In this document: positions 30,733-39,693 of the stretch, piece by piece | Layout: each line of letters starts with the position of its first letter | How positions within the stretch are numbered: position 1 is the stretch's first letter | Source: Mycolicibacterium rutilum | Lineage (GTDB): Bacteria > Actinomycetota > Actinomycetes > Mycobacteriales > Mycobacteriaceae | Reading direction: 5' to 3' | Length of the DNA stretch: 64,000 bases | Assembly: GCF_900108565.1 (NCBI RefSeq) | Contig: NZ_LT629971.1 | Coordinates: forward strand, 4,898,001-4,962,000 | Notes under the pieces: model-generated | Seen by the model: the letters and a program-made list of their open reading frames with translations, nothing else | What the model was told of the DNA's origin: nothing | Database searches by the model: none | Translations under genes and position numbers: made by a program

Positions 30733-31406
30733 ACCGCGACCTCCTGACGGCTGCGTCGCAACAGGTACACCAGATCGGGCCGCGCCCGCGCGACGGCCAT
30801 CACGGTGATCGCGGTGATCAGCCCCTCGCCGATCCCGATCAGCGCGTGGGTGCCGAGCATGTAGCCCGTGACCGCGCCGATCGACGTCGGGGCGGCACCG
30901 CCGATGGCGTATTCGAGCACGAATCCCATTGCCGCACAGACGGTGCCGATGAGGGCGGCGATGAACGCGATGGTGCCGAGCCCGGCGACCGGGACGTCGC
31001 CGCGCCTGCGGGCGACGGCGTACAGGAGCACCGCCGTGGCGTACCCGGCCGCCAGGCCGATGACCGCCATGTTGACGATGTTGGTGCCCAGTGCGGTGAC
31101 GCCGCCGTCGGCGAACAGCAGCGACTGGACGACGAGCACGATCGCGATGCACAGCGCGCCGGTGTAGGGGCCGACGAGGATCGCGGCGAGCGCGCCGCCG
31201 AGCAGGTGGCCGCTGACCCCGGGCAGGATCGGGAAGTTGACCATCTGGACGGCGAAGATGAACGCGGCGACGAGGCCGGCCAGCGGGACGGTGCGTTCGT
31301 CGAGTTCGTTTCGCGCCTTGGCCGCGCAGAACGCCACGGCGAGCGCCGCGAGGACTCCGAAGATCAGGGAGGTCGGGGCGTTGACGATGCCGTCGCTCAT
31401 GTGCAT
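30729..31406 (-). CDS. cbiM: cobalt/nickel ECF transporter substrate-binding subunit CbiM
   Basis: 225 residues from ATG 31406. This start gives the N-terminus Met-His-Met-Ser-Asp-Gly, in which the free amino group, His2 and a further His bind Co2+ or Ni2+ in the CbiM/NikM family; longer starts would destroy the site. About six to seven helices follow, with NFPILPGVSGHLLGGALAAI carrying other conserved metal-path residues. Whether Co or Ni is carried cannot be told. No cobalamin riboswitch is visible upstream; a 26-bp dyad lies at 31452-31477. M. tuberculosis has the nickel carrier NicT near this position instead. Confidence 0.92.
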   Translation of the reverse strand: MHMSDGIVNAPTSLIFGVLAALAVAFCAAKARNELDERTVPLAGLVAAFIFAVQMVNFPILPGVSGHLLGGALAAILVGPYTGALCIAIVLVVQSLLFADGGVTALGTNIVNMAVIGLAAGYATAVLLYAVARRRGDVPVAGLGTIAFIAALIGTVCAAMGFVLEYAIGGAAPTSIGAVTGYMLGTHALIGIGEGLITAITVMAVARARPDLVYLLRRSRQEVAV

Positions 31407-31451
31407 CGCGACATAGTGGTTGACCACGAACGCGAGCCTAGAACCCCAGTC

Positions 31452-31477
31452 GACACCTGTCTAGCTGAACAGATGTG
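31452..31477. promoter_or_regulatory. candidate operator of the Co/Ni transporter operon
   Basis: GACACCTGT and ACAGATGTG form 9-base half-sites (7 of 9 paired) separated by 8 bases, centred about 58 bases upstream of the cbiM start. A metal-responsive repressor could bind here; no regulator gene is adjacent, so the assignment is by position only. Confidence 0.3.
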
Positions 31478-31485
31478 CATGTGTA

Positions 31486-31538
31486 GCGACTTCGGTGTCG
31501 CCGGTTGCGCTGGGCGCGACCGACGACACCGAAATCGC
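31486..31538 (-). terminator. 20-bp-arm stem-loop after the methyltransferase gene (repeat family copy 2)
   Basis: GCGACTTCGGTGTCGCCGGT (31486-31505) pairs at 18 of 20 positions with ACCGACGACACCGAAATCGC (31519-31538). The 13-base middle again holds an inner GCGC-TGG-GCGC stem. It starts three bases past the methyltransferase stop. Its right arm matches that of the efpA hairpin at about 16 of 19 positions, sharing ACACCGAAATC. Confidence 0.65.
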
Positions 31539-31541
31539 GTG

Positions 31542-32375
31542 TCAGCGCTTGGTGGCGGTCACCAACAGGTACTCGGCGTCCCAGTGCGACCGGCCCGGCT
31601 CGCCGCGGTCCCAGCCCTGCAGGAAGGCCAGGAAGTCGGCGTCGAGCGCGGCCACCCGGTCGGCGTCGCCCGCGTTGAAGGTGTACGCCGCGATGGTGGG
31701 CCCGTAGTTGCGCTTCCAGTATTCGCGGAACTCGACCGGGGTGTCGCTGTGGTCGAGGCGCACTGTCTGCCTGCGCATGGTGAGGTCGGCCACCCGGTCG
31801 CCGAACAGGCCGCGGACGTGATCCTCGTCGCCCCACAGCGGCGCCGGGCTGGCGCCGGGCGGTGGCGGCGGCGCGTAGGGCTTCATGGTGGCGAACAAGT
31901 TGCCGATGAAGCCCTGCGGCGTCCAGTTGACCATGCCGATGGTCCCGCCGGGACGGGTCACCCGCACCAGCTCGTCGGCCGCGGCCTGATGGTGCGGGGC
32001 GAACATCGCGCCGACGCAGGACATCACCACATCGAAGCTGTTGTCCGCGAACGGGAGTGCTTCCGCGTCGGCCTCTGCCCACTCCAGTTCGACGCCGCGC
32101 TCGGCGGCGATCCGCCGCCCGGCGTCGAACAGCTCCGGGGTGAGGTCACTGGCCGTGACGACGGCGCCGAGCTCGGCGGCGGGGATGGCGGCGTTACCCG
32201 AGCCGGCGGCGACGTCGAGGACGTGGTCGCCGGCCCGGACCGCGCAGCCCTTGACGAGCTCGGGCCCGAGCGACGGGATCAGTTCGGCCGCGACGGCCGG
32301 GTAGTCGCCCGACGCCCACAGCGCGCGGTGTTTGGCCTTGAGGGCCCGGTCGGCGTCGAGATTTGTTGCGGTCAT
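31542..32375 (-). CDS. class I SAM-dependent methyltransferase
   Basis: 277 residues. SAM-binding motif I is HVLDVAAGSGNAAIPAAELG near residue 50, motif II acid in WAEADAEALPFADNSFDVV, and VRVTRPGGTIGMVNW is motif III. The fold is of the UbiE/Methyltransf_11 type. The substrate is unknown; mycobacteria use many such enzymes on lipids, quinones and xenobiotics. A perfect AGGAGG site precedes the ATG at 32375. It stands alone between the transporter operon and the PGRS-like gene. Confidence 0.85.
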   Translation of the reverse strand: MTATNLDADRALKAKHRALWASGDYPAVAAELIPSLGPELVKGCAVRAGDHVLDVAAGSGNAAIPAAELGAVVTASDLTPELFDAGRRIAAERGVELEWAEADAEALPFADNSFDVVMSCVGAMFAPHHQAAADELVRVTRPGGTIGMVNWTPQGFIGNLFATMKPYAPPPPPGASPAPLWGDEDHVRGLFGDRVADLTMRRQTVRLDHSDTPVEFREYWKRNYGPTIAAYTFNAGDADRVAALDADFLAFLQGWDRGEPGRSHWDAEYLLVTATKR

Positions 32376-32469
32376 GGTGACCTCCTTCGGGTGTTGTGTG
32401 TGATGTTCAGCGTGTGCGCCGGAGCTTCGGCGCTCGTTCGGTGTGGATGAAATGGGCAGTTCAGCGGTG

Positions 32470-33735
32470 TTATCCGTCGGCGCCGTCGGTGCCGTTGCCA
32501 CCGGTGGTCTTGGTGCCTGTCCCGCCGGCGCCACCGGTCCCGCCCTGACCGCCCGCGCCGCCGTCGCCCCCGTTGCCGCCACCGCCGCCGTAGCCGTTGG
32601 CGACGGGCGCCGACGCGGTGCCGCCCTGTCCGCCTGCGCCGCCGTCCGAGCCGAGGCCGCCGTCGCCGCCGCGGCCGGCCTGCCCGCCGTAGGCCGATCC
32701 GCCCGTGCTGAAGCCCTTGCCGCCGGCGCCGCCCTTGCCGCCACCGCCGCCGAACGTCCCGCCGTGACCGCCCTGACCGCCGGCGCCCGCGTAGGTGACG
32801 TCCTTGGTGCCGGACGCGACTCCTCCCCCGCCGCCGTGCCCGCCGGAACCTGATGCGATGGCGTCGCCGCCGGCGCCGCCGTTTCCACCGACTCCGGCGC
32901 CGTCGTTGCTGAGCGAGTAACCGCCCTCGCCGCCGTTGCCGCCGGCGCCGAACACCGCCGTCCCGCCGTCGCCGGCGTCGCCGCCGAACGCGCTGCCTTT
33001 CGGTGTGGCGGCGACGCCTCCTCGTCCGCCGTGCCCGCCGTCCCCGAAGACGCCTGCGGCTCCGCCGTTTCCGCCCTTGCCGCCGGTCGCGTTGCCGGAC
33101 TGCGCGTCGGCGGTACCGCCCATTCCGCCGTTGCCGCCCTTCTGCCCGGCCAGCCCGTCGCCGCCGCGCCCGCCGTTGCCGAACAGCAGACCGCCTCGGC
33201 CGCCGTCCTGGCCCGGTGCGCCCGGGGCGCCGTTGCCGATCAGCAGGCCGCCGTTCTCGCCCGGTTCGTCACCGTTGCTGATGAACACCCCGATCAGCGC
33301 GGCCACGGCGTCGTTTCCGGGGACCGGCTGCAGGGTCGACGACGGTCCGCGGTCCGGGTCGGTCCCGGCATCTCGTGTCACGGCGAGGCGCGGCGAGTGC
33401 CGGTTCGCGGTCGACCGGATCACCGGCCGATTCGCCGTCGTAGCTAGCGCCGGCGACGCCGGCGACGACGAAACCAGCTGTGGTGCAACGACGATGCTCG
33501 CTGTCTGCGGGAGGTAGGCGATTGGCGGCCGTCCGGCGTCCCGCGGCACCGTGGTCACCGCGGGAGGCGTTGCCGCGGAATGCGACAGGAGCACTGCGGG
33601 CGCTGCCGCCGTCGGCAGGGACGACGGCACGGGCGCCGGCGCCGCGACCGGTGCGGCCGACGGGACGACAACGCCGCCGACGCCGAGCGCGATCGCGAGG
33701 GCGCCGATGTGGCCGATGGCTGAGTAGCGGTTCAT
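32470..33735 (-). CDS. secreted glycine-rich PGRS-like protein (copy 1)
   Basis: 421 residues. A short basic start and hydrophobic stretch (IGALAIALGVGGVVVPSAAP) form a signal peptide or anchor. An Ala/Pro/Thr-rich linker runs to about residue 145. Then a conserved head [38 protein letters not shown] and LLFGNGG leads into ~240 residues of GGxGG repeats. The repeat type is that of PE_PGRS proteins, but there is no PE domain; export must use the N-terminal signal. It follows a BTAD/NB-ARC regulator gene by 112 bases and is paralogous to 39694-41115. Function unknown; a surface or cell-wall role is inferred. Confidence 0.8.
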   Translation of the reverse strand: MNRYSAIGHIGALAIALGVGGVVVPSAAPVAAPAPVPSSLPTAAAPAVLLSHSAATPPAVTTVPRDAGRPPIAYLPQTASIVVAPQLVSSSPASPALATTANRPVIRSTANRHSPRLAVTRDAGTDPDRGPSSTLQPVPGNDAVAALIGVFISNGDEPGENGGLLIGNGAPGAPGQDGGRGGLLFGNGGRGGDGLAGQKGGNGGMGGTADAQSGNATGGKGGNGGAAGVFGDGGHGGRGGVAATPKGSAFGGDAGDGGTAVFGAGGNGGEGGYSLSNDGAGVGGNGGAGGDAIASGSGGHGGGGGVASGTKDVTYAGAGGQGGHGGTFGGGGGKGGAGGKGFSTGGSAYGGQAGRGGDGGLGSDGGAGGQGGTASAPVANGYGGGGGNGGDGGAGGQGGTGGAGGTGTKTTGGNGTDGADG

Positions 33736-33847
33736 GGTCAACTCCGGGGTCGAGGGGCCGTCGTTGTCGTTCGGCCCGGTTGGTGTGATGACTCGACCCT
33801 TCAGCGCGACCGTGTCGCAGTCCTGACGGATTTCTGAAATGCGCAGC

Positions 33848-36667
33848 TCAGAGGCGTCGCAGCACGTCGCGGGCATGCAGGACGGCCTGTACCCCGGTCA
33901 CCGGCGCACCGTCGTGCTGCACGTCGAGCGGCGACTGCCGGCCGGCGCCGATCAGCGCCCGGTGCAACAGCAGCGCGTCGTCCCGGGCGCCGACGCGCAT
34001 CAGGAACCGGGTGATGTAGCGCAGGTTGAGCCACTGTTGGCTCCAGTCGCCCACGCGGTCCCAATGATCGAGCACGACGAGGAAATCCGCAGCCGCGGTG
34101 GTGGTTTCGCTGTGCACACCGCGCGTCGCCGCCGCCTCCATCAGCGCGATGCCGTGCCACCAGAAGTTGCGCACCGACGCGGCGAGGTCGGCGGCTTCGT
34201 CGAACAACTGCAGCGCCGCACCCGGATCGGACTTCTTGAGCACCAGACCCAGTGCGTAGCGCGCCATCGACTGCGCGGTCGGGTTACCGGTTCGGTCGGC
34301 GATCACCATCGCCTCTTGCGCCGCCTCGCGACCGGCCTCCGGTGTGCGCAGCGCGGCCTGGCAGATCGCGACGTAGAACAGCGTCCACACCAGCCGGATC
34401 GGATCGTCGACGCCGCGGGCGTGCTCGGTCTCGTGTTCGTAGTGCGCCAGCGCGGTGGCGGGATCCCCCTCGTAGAGCGCGACATCGGCGAGCACGTCGC
34501 CTGGGTAGGCGACGCGTCCGTTGCCGCGGCCGGGTCGGCGTCCGGCGGCGAGCGCGGCCAGCGTGCGCGCGCCCGCCTGGTCGCCGCGGTTCCATGCGCC
34601 CCTGGCGGCGAACCCGACGGCCGCCGGGTACAGCGGATGTTCGGGGTCGGCCACCTCGATGACCCGCTCCGCCCACCCGGACGCCTCGAAACCGATACGC
34701 AAATGGACGAATTCGGGCAGCGAGGTCACCAACCGCAGCGCGGAGTCCACGTCGCCGGTGGCCATCGCGTGCTCGAAGGCCGCCCGCAGGTTGGCGTAGT
34801 CCGGCAGCGCGCGCTCGACCCACGCCTGCTCGTCGGGTGTGTGCATGCCCGCGGCGGCGCGCTGCGCCAGCTCGGTGAAGTAGGCCATGTGCCGATCGGC
34901 GATGTCGTCGTCGGCGGCCGCGAGCCGTTCCCGCCCATAGGCGCGCAGTGTCTCCAGCACGAGATAGCGGGTCCGCTCGACACCGCCCCGCACGGCGACC
35001 ATCGACTTGTCGACCAGACCGGCGAGCAGCTCGACGGTGTCCTCCTCCGTTGCACCCGGCTCGCCGCAAACGCCGTGCACCGCCTCCAGGTCGAAGCCGC
35101 CGGCGAAGACCGAAAGCCGGGCCCGCAGCGCCTGTTCCGGTTCGGCGAGCAGCCGGAAGGACCAGTCGATCGTCGCGGTGAGGCTCTGCTGGCGCGGCAG
35201 TGCTCCGCGGGCGCCGCCGCGGAGCAAGCGGAGCCCGTCGAGCCGGCGGGCGAGGTCGAGGCTGCTCATCACGCGAATCCTGGCCGCTGCCAATTCGATT
35301 GCCAACGGCAGGCCGTCCAGTTGCCGGCAGATCTCCGCCACCGCGCCGACGGGCTCGCTGTCCAGGTCGAAATCCGGGCGGCCCGCGCGGGCGCGGTCGG
35401 CGAAGAGCACTTCCGCGTCGCCGGCGTCCAGCGGCGGCACCGCGAACAGCCGTTCGCCGTCGACGCCGAGCGCCTCCCTGCTGGTGGCCAGCACATTGAC
35501 CCGCGGGCAGTGTGTGACGATGCGCTCGACGAGGGCGGCGGCCGCGTCGAGGACGTGTTCGCAGTTGTCGACGATGAGCAGCAGTTCCCGCGAACCGAGG
35601 TATTCGATCACGGTGGAGTCGATGTCCAGGCCCTGACGTTGCTGCAGCCGGAGCGCGGCGGCCACCGCATGCCCCACCGCGGCACCGTCGTCGAGAGGGG
35701 CCAGTTCGCACAACGCGGCACCGTCGCAGAACCGCTCGATCTCCCGGCTCGCGACCTCGACCGCCAGCCGGGTCTTGCCGACGCCGCCGACACCGGTCAG
35801 CGTCAACAACGGGCCGCCGCCGAGGGCGGCACCGATCGCGGACAGCTCGGCCTGGCGGCCGACGAACGTGGTCGGCCTGCGCGGCAGTACGGGCGGCCGG
35901 CGGGCGTCCGAGAAATCCGGCGCAGGTGTGGCCGCGACGGCGGGCTCGCCGTCGAGGATCTGCTGATGAACCGCGCGAAGCGTCGGGCTCGGGTCCACAC
36001 CGAGTTCCCCGACGAGCCGGTCACGCGTGCGCCGGAAGGTGTCGAGCGCCTGGGCCTGCTGCCCGCAGCGGTACTGCGCGAGCATCAGCTGGGCGGCGAG
36101 GCGTTCGTCGAGCGGGTGCGCGTGGTGCGCGGCGATCAGGTCGGCGATGATCTGGGCGTGCCGCCCGGCCTTCAGGGCCGCGTCGTTGCGGTCCAACGTG
36201 ACCGAGAACCGTTCGACCTCAAGGGAATTGCGCACCTCGACGATCCACGGTGTGTCGAGGGCAGCGAACGGTTCACCCCGCCACAGCGCCAGCGCGTCGT
36301 CGAGCAGCGCGGTCGCGAGCGCAGGGTCGGTGGCGTCGCGAGCGCCGGCGGCCAGGCTGCGGAAGCGGTGCAGGTCGATGGCGGTCTCGTCCGCCGACAT
36401 CTGGTAGCCGCCGGCCTGCCGCACTATCCGCACACCGTCGACGTCGGCGAACAGCGTGCGGAGCCGAGACATGTAGGCCGCGAGGGCGTTACGCGCATTG
36501 TGCGGCGGGTCGGCGGCCCACACGCGGTCGATCAGCACATCGGTGGGTACCGTGCGGTTGACGTCGACGGCCATGGCGACCAGCACGCAGCGCTGCCGGA
36601 CGTGACCGATCTCGAGGCGGCGTCCGTCCAGCCAGGCCTCGACATCGCCGAGCAGTCGGAACTCCAC
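33848..36667 (-). CDS. SARP/AfsR-type regulator with BTAD, NB-ARC ATPase and TPR-like repeats (copy 1)
   Basis: 939 residues. A winged-helix OmpR-type DNA-binding domain (residues ~1-90, VEFRLLGDVEAWLDGRRLEIG ... MSRLRTLFADVDGVRIV) is followed by a BTAD helical domain (~95-240) and an NB-ARC/STAND ATPase with Walker A TGVGGVGKTRLAVEVA near 291-305 and LLLIVDNCEHVL. A long helical repeat sensor forms the C-terminus. Such proteins act as ligand-gated, ATP-dependent activators. GTG 36667 aligns with the paralog start MQFRVFGEV. It lies between its own paralog and a PGRS-like gene, which may be its target. Confidence 0.87.
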   Translation of the reverse strand: MEFRLLGDVEAWLDGRRLEIGHVRQRCVLVAMAVDVNRTVPTDVLIDRVWAADPPHNARNALAAYMSRLRTLFADVDGVRIVRQAGGYQMSADETAIDLHRFRSLAAGARDATDPALATALLDDALALWRGEPFAALDTPWIVEVRNSLEVERFSVTLDRNDAALKAGRHAQIIADLIAAHHAHPLDERLAAQLMLAQYRCGQQAQALDTFRRTRDRLVGELGVDPSPTLRAVHQQILDGEPAVAATPAPDFSDARRPPVLPRRPTTFVGRQAELSAIGAALGGGPLLTLTGVGGVGKTRLAVEVASREIERFCDGAALCELAPLDDGAAVGHAVAAALRLQQRQGLDIDSTVIEYLGSRELLLIVDNCEHVLDAAAALVERIVTHCPRVNVLATSREALGVDGERLFAVPPLDAGDAEVLFADRARAGRPDFDLDSEPVGAVAEICRQLDGLPLAIELAAARIRVMSSLDLARRLDGLRLLRGGARGALPRQQSLTATIDWSFRLLAEPEQALRARLSVFAGGFDLEAVHGVCGEPGATEEDTVELLAGLVDKSMVAVRGGVERTRYLVLETLRAYGRERLAAADDDIADRHMAYFTELAQRAAAGMHTPDEQAWVERALPDYANLRAAFEHAMATGDVDSALRLVTSLPEFVHLRIGFEASGWAERVIEVADPEHPLYPAAVGFAARGAWNRGDQAGARTLAALAAGRRPGRGNGRVAYPGDVLADVALYEGDPATALAHYEHETEHARGVDDPIRLVWTLFYVAICQAALRTPEAGREAAQEAMVIADRTGNPTAQSMARYALGLVLKKSDPGAALQLFDEAADLAASVRNFWWHGIALMEAAATRGVHSETTTAAADFLVVLDHWDRVGDWSQQWLNLRYITRFLMRVGARDDALLLHRALIGAGRQSPLDVQHDGAPVTGVQAVLHARDVLRRL

Positions 36668-36714
36668 ACCCACGGCGTCTAGCTTTCCCCAGGTTGCGAG
36701 CGCGCGTGCAGGCT

Positions 36715-37860
36715 CTACCGGGCCAGCGCCAACGCCTGCGCTCCCGACAGCACCTGCGCGCCGTCCGGTGTCTCGGCGGCCGGCGCACCGGGTGTCTGGT
36801 GGCCGGCCGCCTGGATCGCCCGGTGCAGCGCCGCGGCATCGGCGTCGGCGCCCAGCCGCTCGAGCAACAGCGCGACGTACTTCATCGTCTGCCAGTGCTG
36901 CGCACCCGTGCCGGATCCCGCCTTCTCCCAGTGGTCGAGGATCTCGGCGAGTTCGGGCGCGACGGACGTCGGCTCGGCGTGCATGGCGCGGGTCCCGGCA
37001 GCCTCCATGCGCGCGATGCCGGTCAGCCAGTTGTTCTGCACGGGAGCGGCGTGCCCGACGGCGTCCGCGAAGTACTGCAGCGCGCGGTCGGGGTCGGCGG
37101 GCCTGACCGCCCGGCCCATGGCGCAGCAGCCCATCGCCAGCGTGCTCGGATTGCCGGTGGCAGCGGCGGCTTCGCTCGCCTGCCGCGCGGCGGCCAACCC
37201 GGCTTCGGGCGTGCCGAGGGCGTCGAAGGCGATGGTGACCTGGTAGAGCACCCATACCAGCCGCGACCGGTTGCCGGTGGCGCGGGCCGCGTCGACCTCG
37301 GCTTGGTAGTGGGCCAGCGCGACGGCCGGCCGGCCCTCGGAGAACGCGATATCGGCCAGCACATCGGCCGGGTAGCCGAGGTAGGTGTGCCCCGCCGCAG
37401 GCACCAGCCCGTCGGCGCGTTCGGCCAGTTCCCCCGCGCGGGCGAACTGCCCCAGCACCCAGGCCTTGCGGGCCGCCACGCCGATGACCTCCGCGTAGAG
37501 CGGGTGGTCGCGGTCGGCGATGTCGATCGCGCGGTCCGTCCAGTCTGTGGAGGTGTAGCCGACGCGCATCTGCATCAGTTCACCCATCGACGCGACCAGG
37601 CGCATGGCGGAGTCGACATCGCCGTCGCCGACCACGCGCTCGAAGGCGGTGCGCAGGTTCTCGGTGTCCGGGGAGGCGATGGTCGCCCCGGCGTCGGGCG
37701 CGAGCCGCGCGATCCACATCGCTTCGTCGGGTCCGTGCATCGCCGCGTGGCCGCGCTCGACGATGTCGACGAAGTACCGGGCGTGGCGCTTCTCGTAGGT
37801 GTCCTGTAAACCCTTGTCCCGCAGCCGCTCCCGACCGTAAGCACGTAGCGTCTCGAGCAC
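36715..37860 (-). pseudogene. C-terminal sensor part of the frameshifted SARP/AfsR-type regulator (copy 2)
   Basis: 381 codons in a different frame from the upstream half. The start VLETLRAYGRERL aligns with the corresponding segment of copy 1, and the rest matches its helical-repeat sensor (GYPADVLADIAFSEG against AYPGDVLADVALYEG). Only the extra 7-bp repeat unit at 37860-37880 separates it from the first half. It has no ribosome site, so it is probably translated only if the repeat contracts. Confidence 0.8.
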
Positions 37861-39568
37861 CGCGTACCGCGTACCGCGTAAGCAGCGCGCCGCCGCGGAT
37901 CACCACCATGGATTTGTCGACGAGGCACGTCAACAATTCGAGCGTGTCGTCCTCGGTGGCGTCGGGCTCGGCGCACACCCCGTGCACCGCTTCGAGGTCG
38001 AAGGAGCCCGCGAACACCGACAACCGTTCGAACAGCGCCTGTTCGGCCTCGGCGAGCAGGCGGTACGCCCAGTCGATGGTGGCCGCGACGCTCTGCTGGC
38101 GGGGATGCGCCCCGCGCGCGTTCCCGCTGAGCAGCCGCAGCCCGTCCAGCCTCCGCGCGATGTCGAGGCTGTTCATCACGCGGGTGCGGGCGGCCGCGAG
38201 TTCGATGGCCAGCGGCAGCCCGTCGAGTCGCCGGCAGATCTCGGCGATGGCGCCGACGGGCTCGGCGTCCGGGTCGAATTCGGGCCGCCCGGCGCGGGCG
38301 CGGGCGGTGAACAGTGCGGCAGCCTCCCGCTCGCGCAGCGGCCGCACCGGCAGGACCCGTTCACCGTCGATCGACAACGGCTCACGGCTGGTGGCGAGCA
38401 ACGTCACCGCGGGGCATTCGCGGGCGATCCGCTCGATCAGCGAGGCGGCGTCATCGAGCACGTGCTCGCAATTGTCGATGAGCAGCAACATGTTCCGGTT
38501 ACGGAGGTGCTCAACCGCGGTACCCGCCACGCCCAGCCCCGGTTTCTCGTGCACACCGAGCGCGGCGGCGACCGCGCTGCTCACCGCCGCGCCGTCGGAG
38601 ACCGGTGCCAGTTCGCAGAACACGGCGCCGCGCTCGAAGCCGTCCTGACAGCGCTCCGCGGCTTCCAATGCGAGCCGGGTCTTTCCGACGCCGCCGACGC
38701 CGGTGAGGGTGATGACGTGGTCTGCTCGCACGGCCGCCGCCGCGGCCGCCACCTCGTCGGCGCGGCCGATGAAGCTGGTGAGCCTGCGCGGCAGACTCCC
38801 AGCGCGGGCGGGCGGCGGTGGCCTCGACGGCGGGACCGGATCGGCGGGCTCGCTGTCGAGGATCTGCTGGTGTACCGCGCGCAGCGCCGGTCCGGGATCG
38901 ACACCCAACTCGTCGACCAGACGCTCCCGCATACGCCGGTAGGTCTCGAGCGCGGCGGCCTGTCTGCCGCAGCGGAATTGGGTCAGCATCAGCTGTCCGG
39001 CGAGGCGCTCGTCGAGCGGGTGCGACTGCAGGGCGGCTTCCACCTCGCCGAGGATCTCGGTGTGGCGGCCGGCGCGCAGCGCCGCGTCGTTGCGGTCGAG
39101 GAAAATCGAGAGATGTTCGGCGGCAATGGCGTTGCGCATGTCATCGAACCACGGGGTGGCGATGCCCGCGAACGGCTCACCGCATCCCACCGTGAGCGCC
39201 TGCTGGTACAGCGCCAGCGCCTCGTCCGGATCGCCGGCGGTGCGCGCGGCCGCGGCGAGGCGCCGGAACCGCAATAGGTCGACGGCGTCCTCGTTTGCGA
39301 CGAGGGTGTACCCGGCGGGACCTCTCCCGATCTCGACGCCGCCGCCGGCCAGCAGCGTGCGCAGCCGCGACAGGTATCCAGCGACCGCGTTGCGGGCACG
39401 GGCCGGCGGCCGGTCCGCCCAGACCCGGTCGATCAACTGCTCGACGGAGACGGGCCGGTTGACGTCGACGACGAGCGCGGCGAGCACGCACCGCTGCCGG
39501 GCATGCCCGATCTCGAGGCGGCGCCCGTCCACCTCGGCACTCACCTCGCCGAACACCCGAAACTGCAT
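37580..39568 (-). CDS. SARP/AfsR-type regulator (copy 2), N-terminal part, frameshifted
   Basis: Reads 662 residues: about 562 are in the original frame, then ~100 out-of-frame residues follow to a stop at 37580. The intact part has the winged-helix domain (MQFRVFGEVSAEVDGRRLEIG), BTAD, and NB-ARC ATPase with TGVGGVGKTRLALEAA and MLLLIDNCEHVLDDAAS, but lacks the helical sensor. The truncated product could still bind DNA and might be deregulated, since the sensor restrains the ATPase in STAND proteins; that is inference. ATG 39568 is chosen; the protein would be 948 residues if repaired, against 939 for copy 1. Confidence 0.8.
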   Translation of the reverse strand: MQFRVFGEVSAEVDGRRLEIGHARQRCVLAALVVDVNRPVSVEQLIDRVWADRPPARARNAVAGYLSRLRTLLAGGGVEIGRGPAGYTLVANEDAVDLLRFRRLAAAARTAGDPDEALALYQQALTVGCGEPFAGIATPWFDDMRNAIAAEHLSIFLDRNDAALRAGRHTEILGEVEAALQSHPLDERLAGQLMLTQFRCGRQAAALETYRRMRERLVDELGVDPGPALRAVHQQILDSEPADPVPPSRPPPPARAGSLPRRLTSFIGRADEVAAAAAAVRADHVITLTGVGGVGKTRLALEAAERCQDGFERGAVFCELAPVSDGAAVSSAVAAALGVHEKPGLGVAGTAVEHLRNRNMLLLIDNCEHVLDDAASLIERIARECPAVTLLATSREPLSIDGERVLPVRPLREREAAALFTARARAGRPEFDPDAEPVGAIAEICRRLDGLPLAIELAAARTRVMNSLDIARRLDGLRLLSGNARGAHPRQQSVAATIDWAYRLLAEAEQALFERLSVFAGSFDLEAVHGVCAEPDATEDDTLELLTCLVDKSMVVIRGGALLTRYAVRGARDATCLRSGAAAGQGFTGHLREAPRPVLRRHRRARPRGDARTRRSDVDRAARARRRGDHRLPGHREPAHRLRARGRRRRCRLRHAPGRVDG
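37860..37880. repeat. three tandem copies of the heptamer CCGCGTA
   Basis: The 21 bases are an exact triple of CCGCGTA inside the regulator gene. The paralog has TRYLVLETLRAYG here; with two heptamers this gene would read TRYAVLETLRAYG in frame, whereas three copies shift the frame. The span 36715-39568 is 2,854 bases: not divisible by three now, but 949 codons after loss of one unit. This is a candidate slipped-strand switch. Confidence 0.9.
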
Positions 39569-39693
39569 CGGTACACAGCGTGAACCAACCGGCTTCGACA
39601 TGCGCGGCAAACGCGCCGACTTCGTCGGAGTGCCGGCGCGCCGAACGACCGCGGCCTGCGAGGGGTAGGCCGCGGTCGTCGGGGTTGCGGTGG

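Noticed and set aside
31407-31541. Cobalamin riboswitch upstream of cbiM
   Set aside because: The region is only ~135 bases, already holds a hairpin and a dyad, and no B12-box-like sequence was found on the minus strand.
32470-33735. Annotation as a PE_PGRS protein
   Set aside because: The repeats match, but residues 1-100 form a signal-like helix and Pro/Thr linker, with no PE domain or YxxxD/E motif.
37580-37860. Out-of-frame end of the truncated regulator as a real domain
   Set aside because: Its sequence is Arg-rich and has no counterpart in the paralog; it is a frameshift product.
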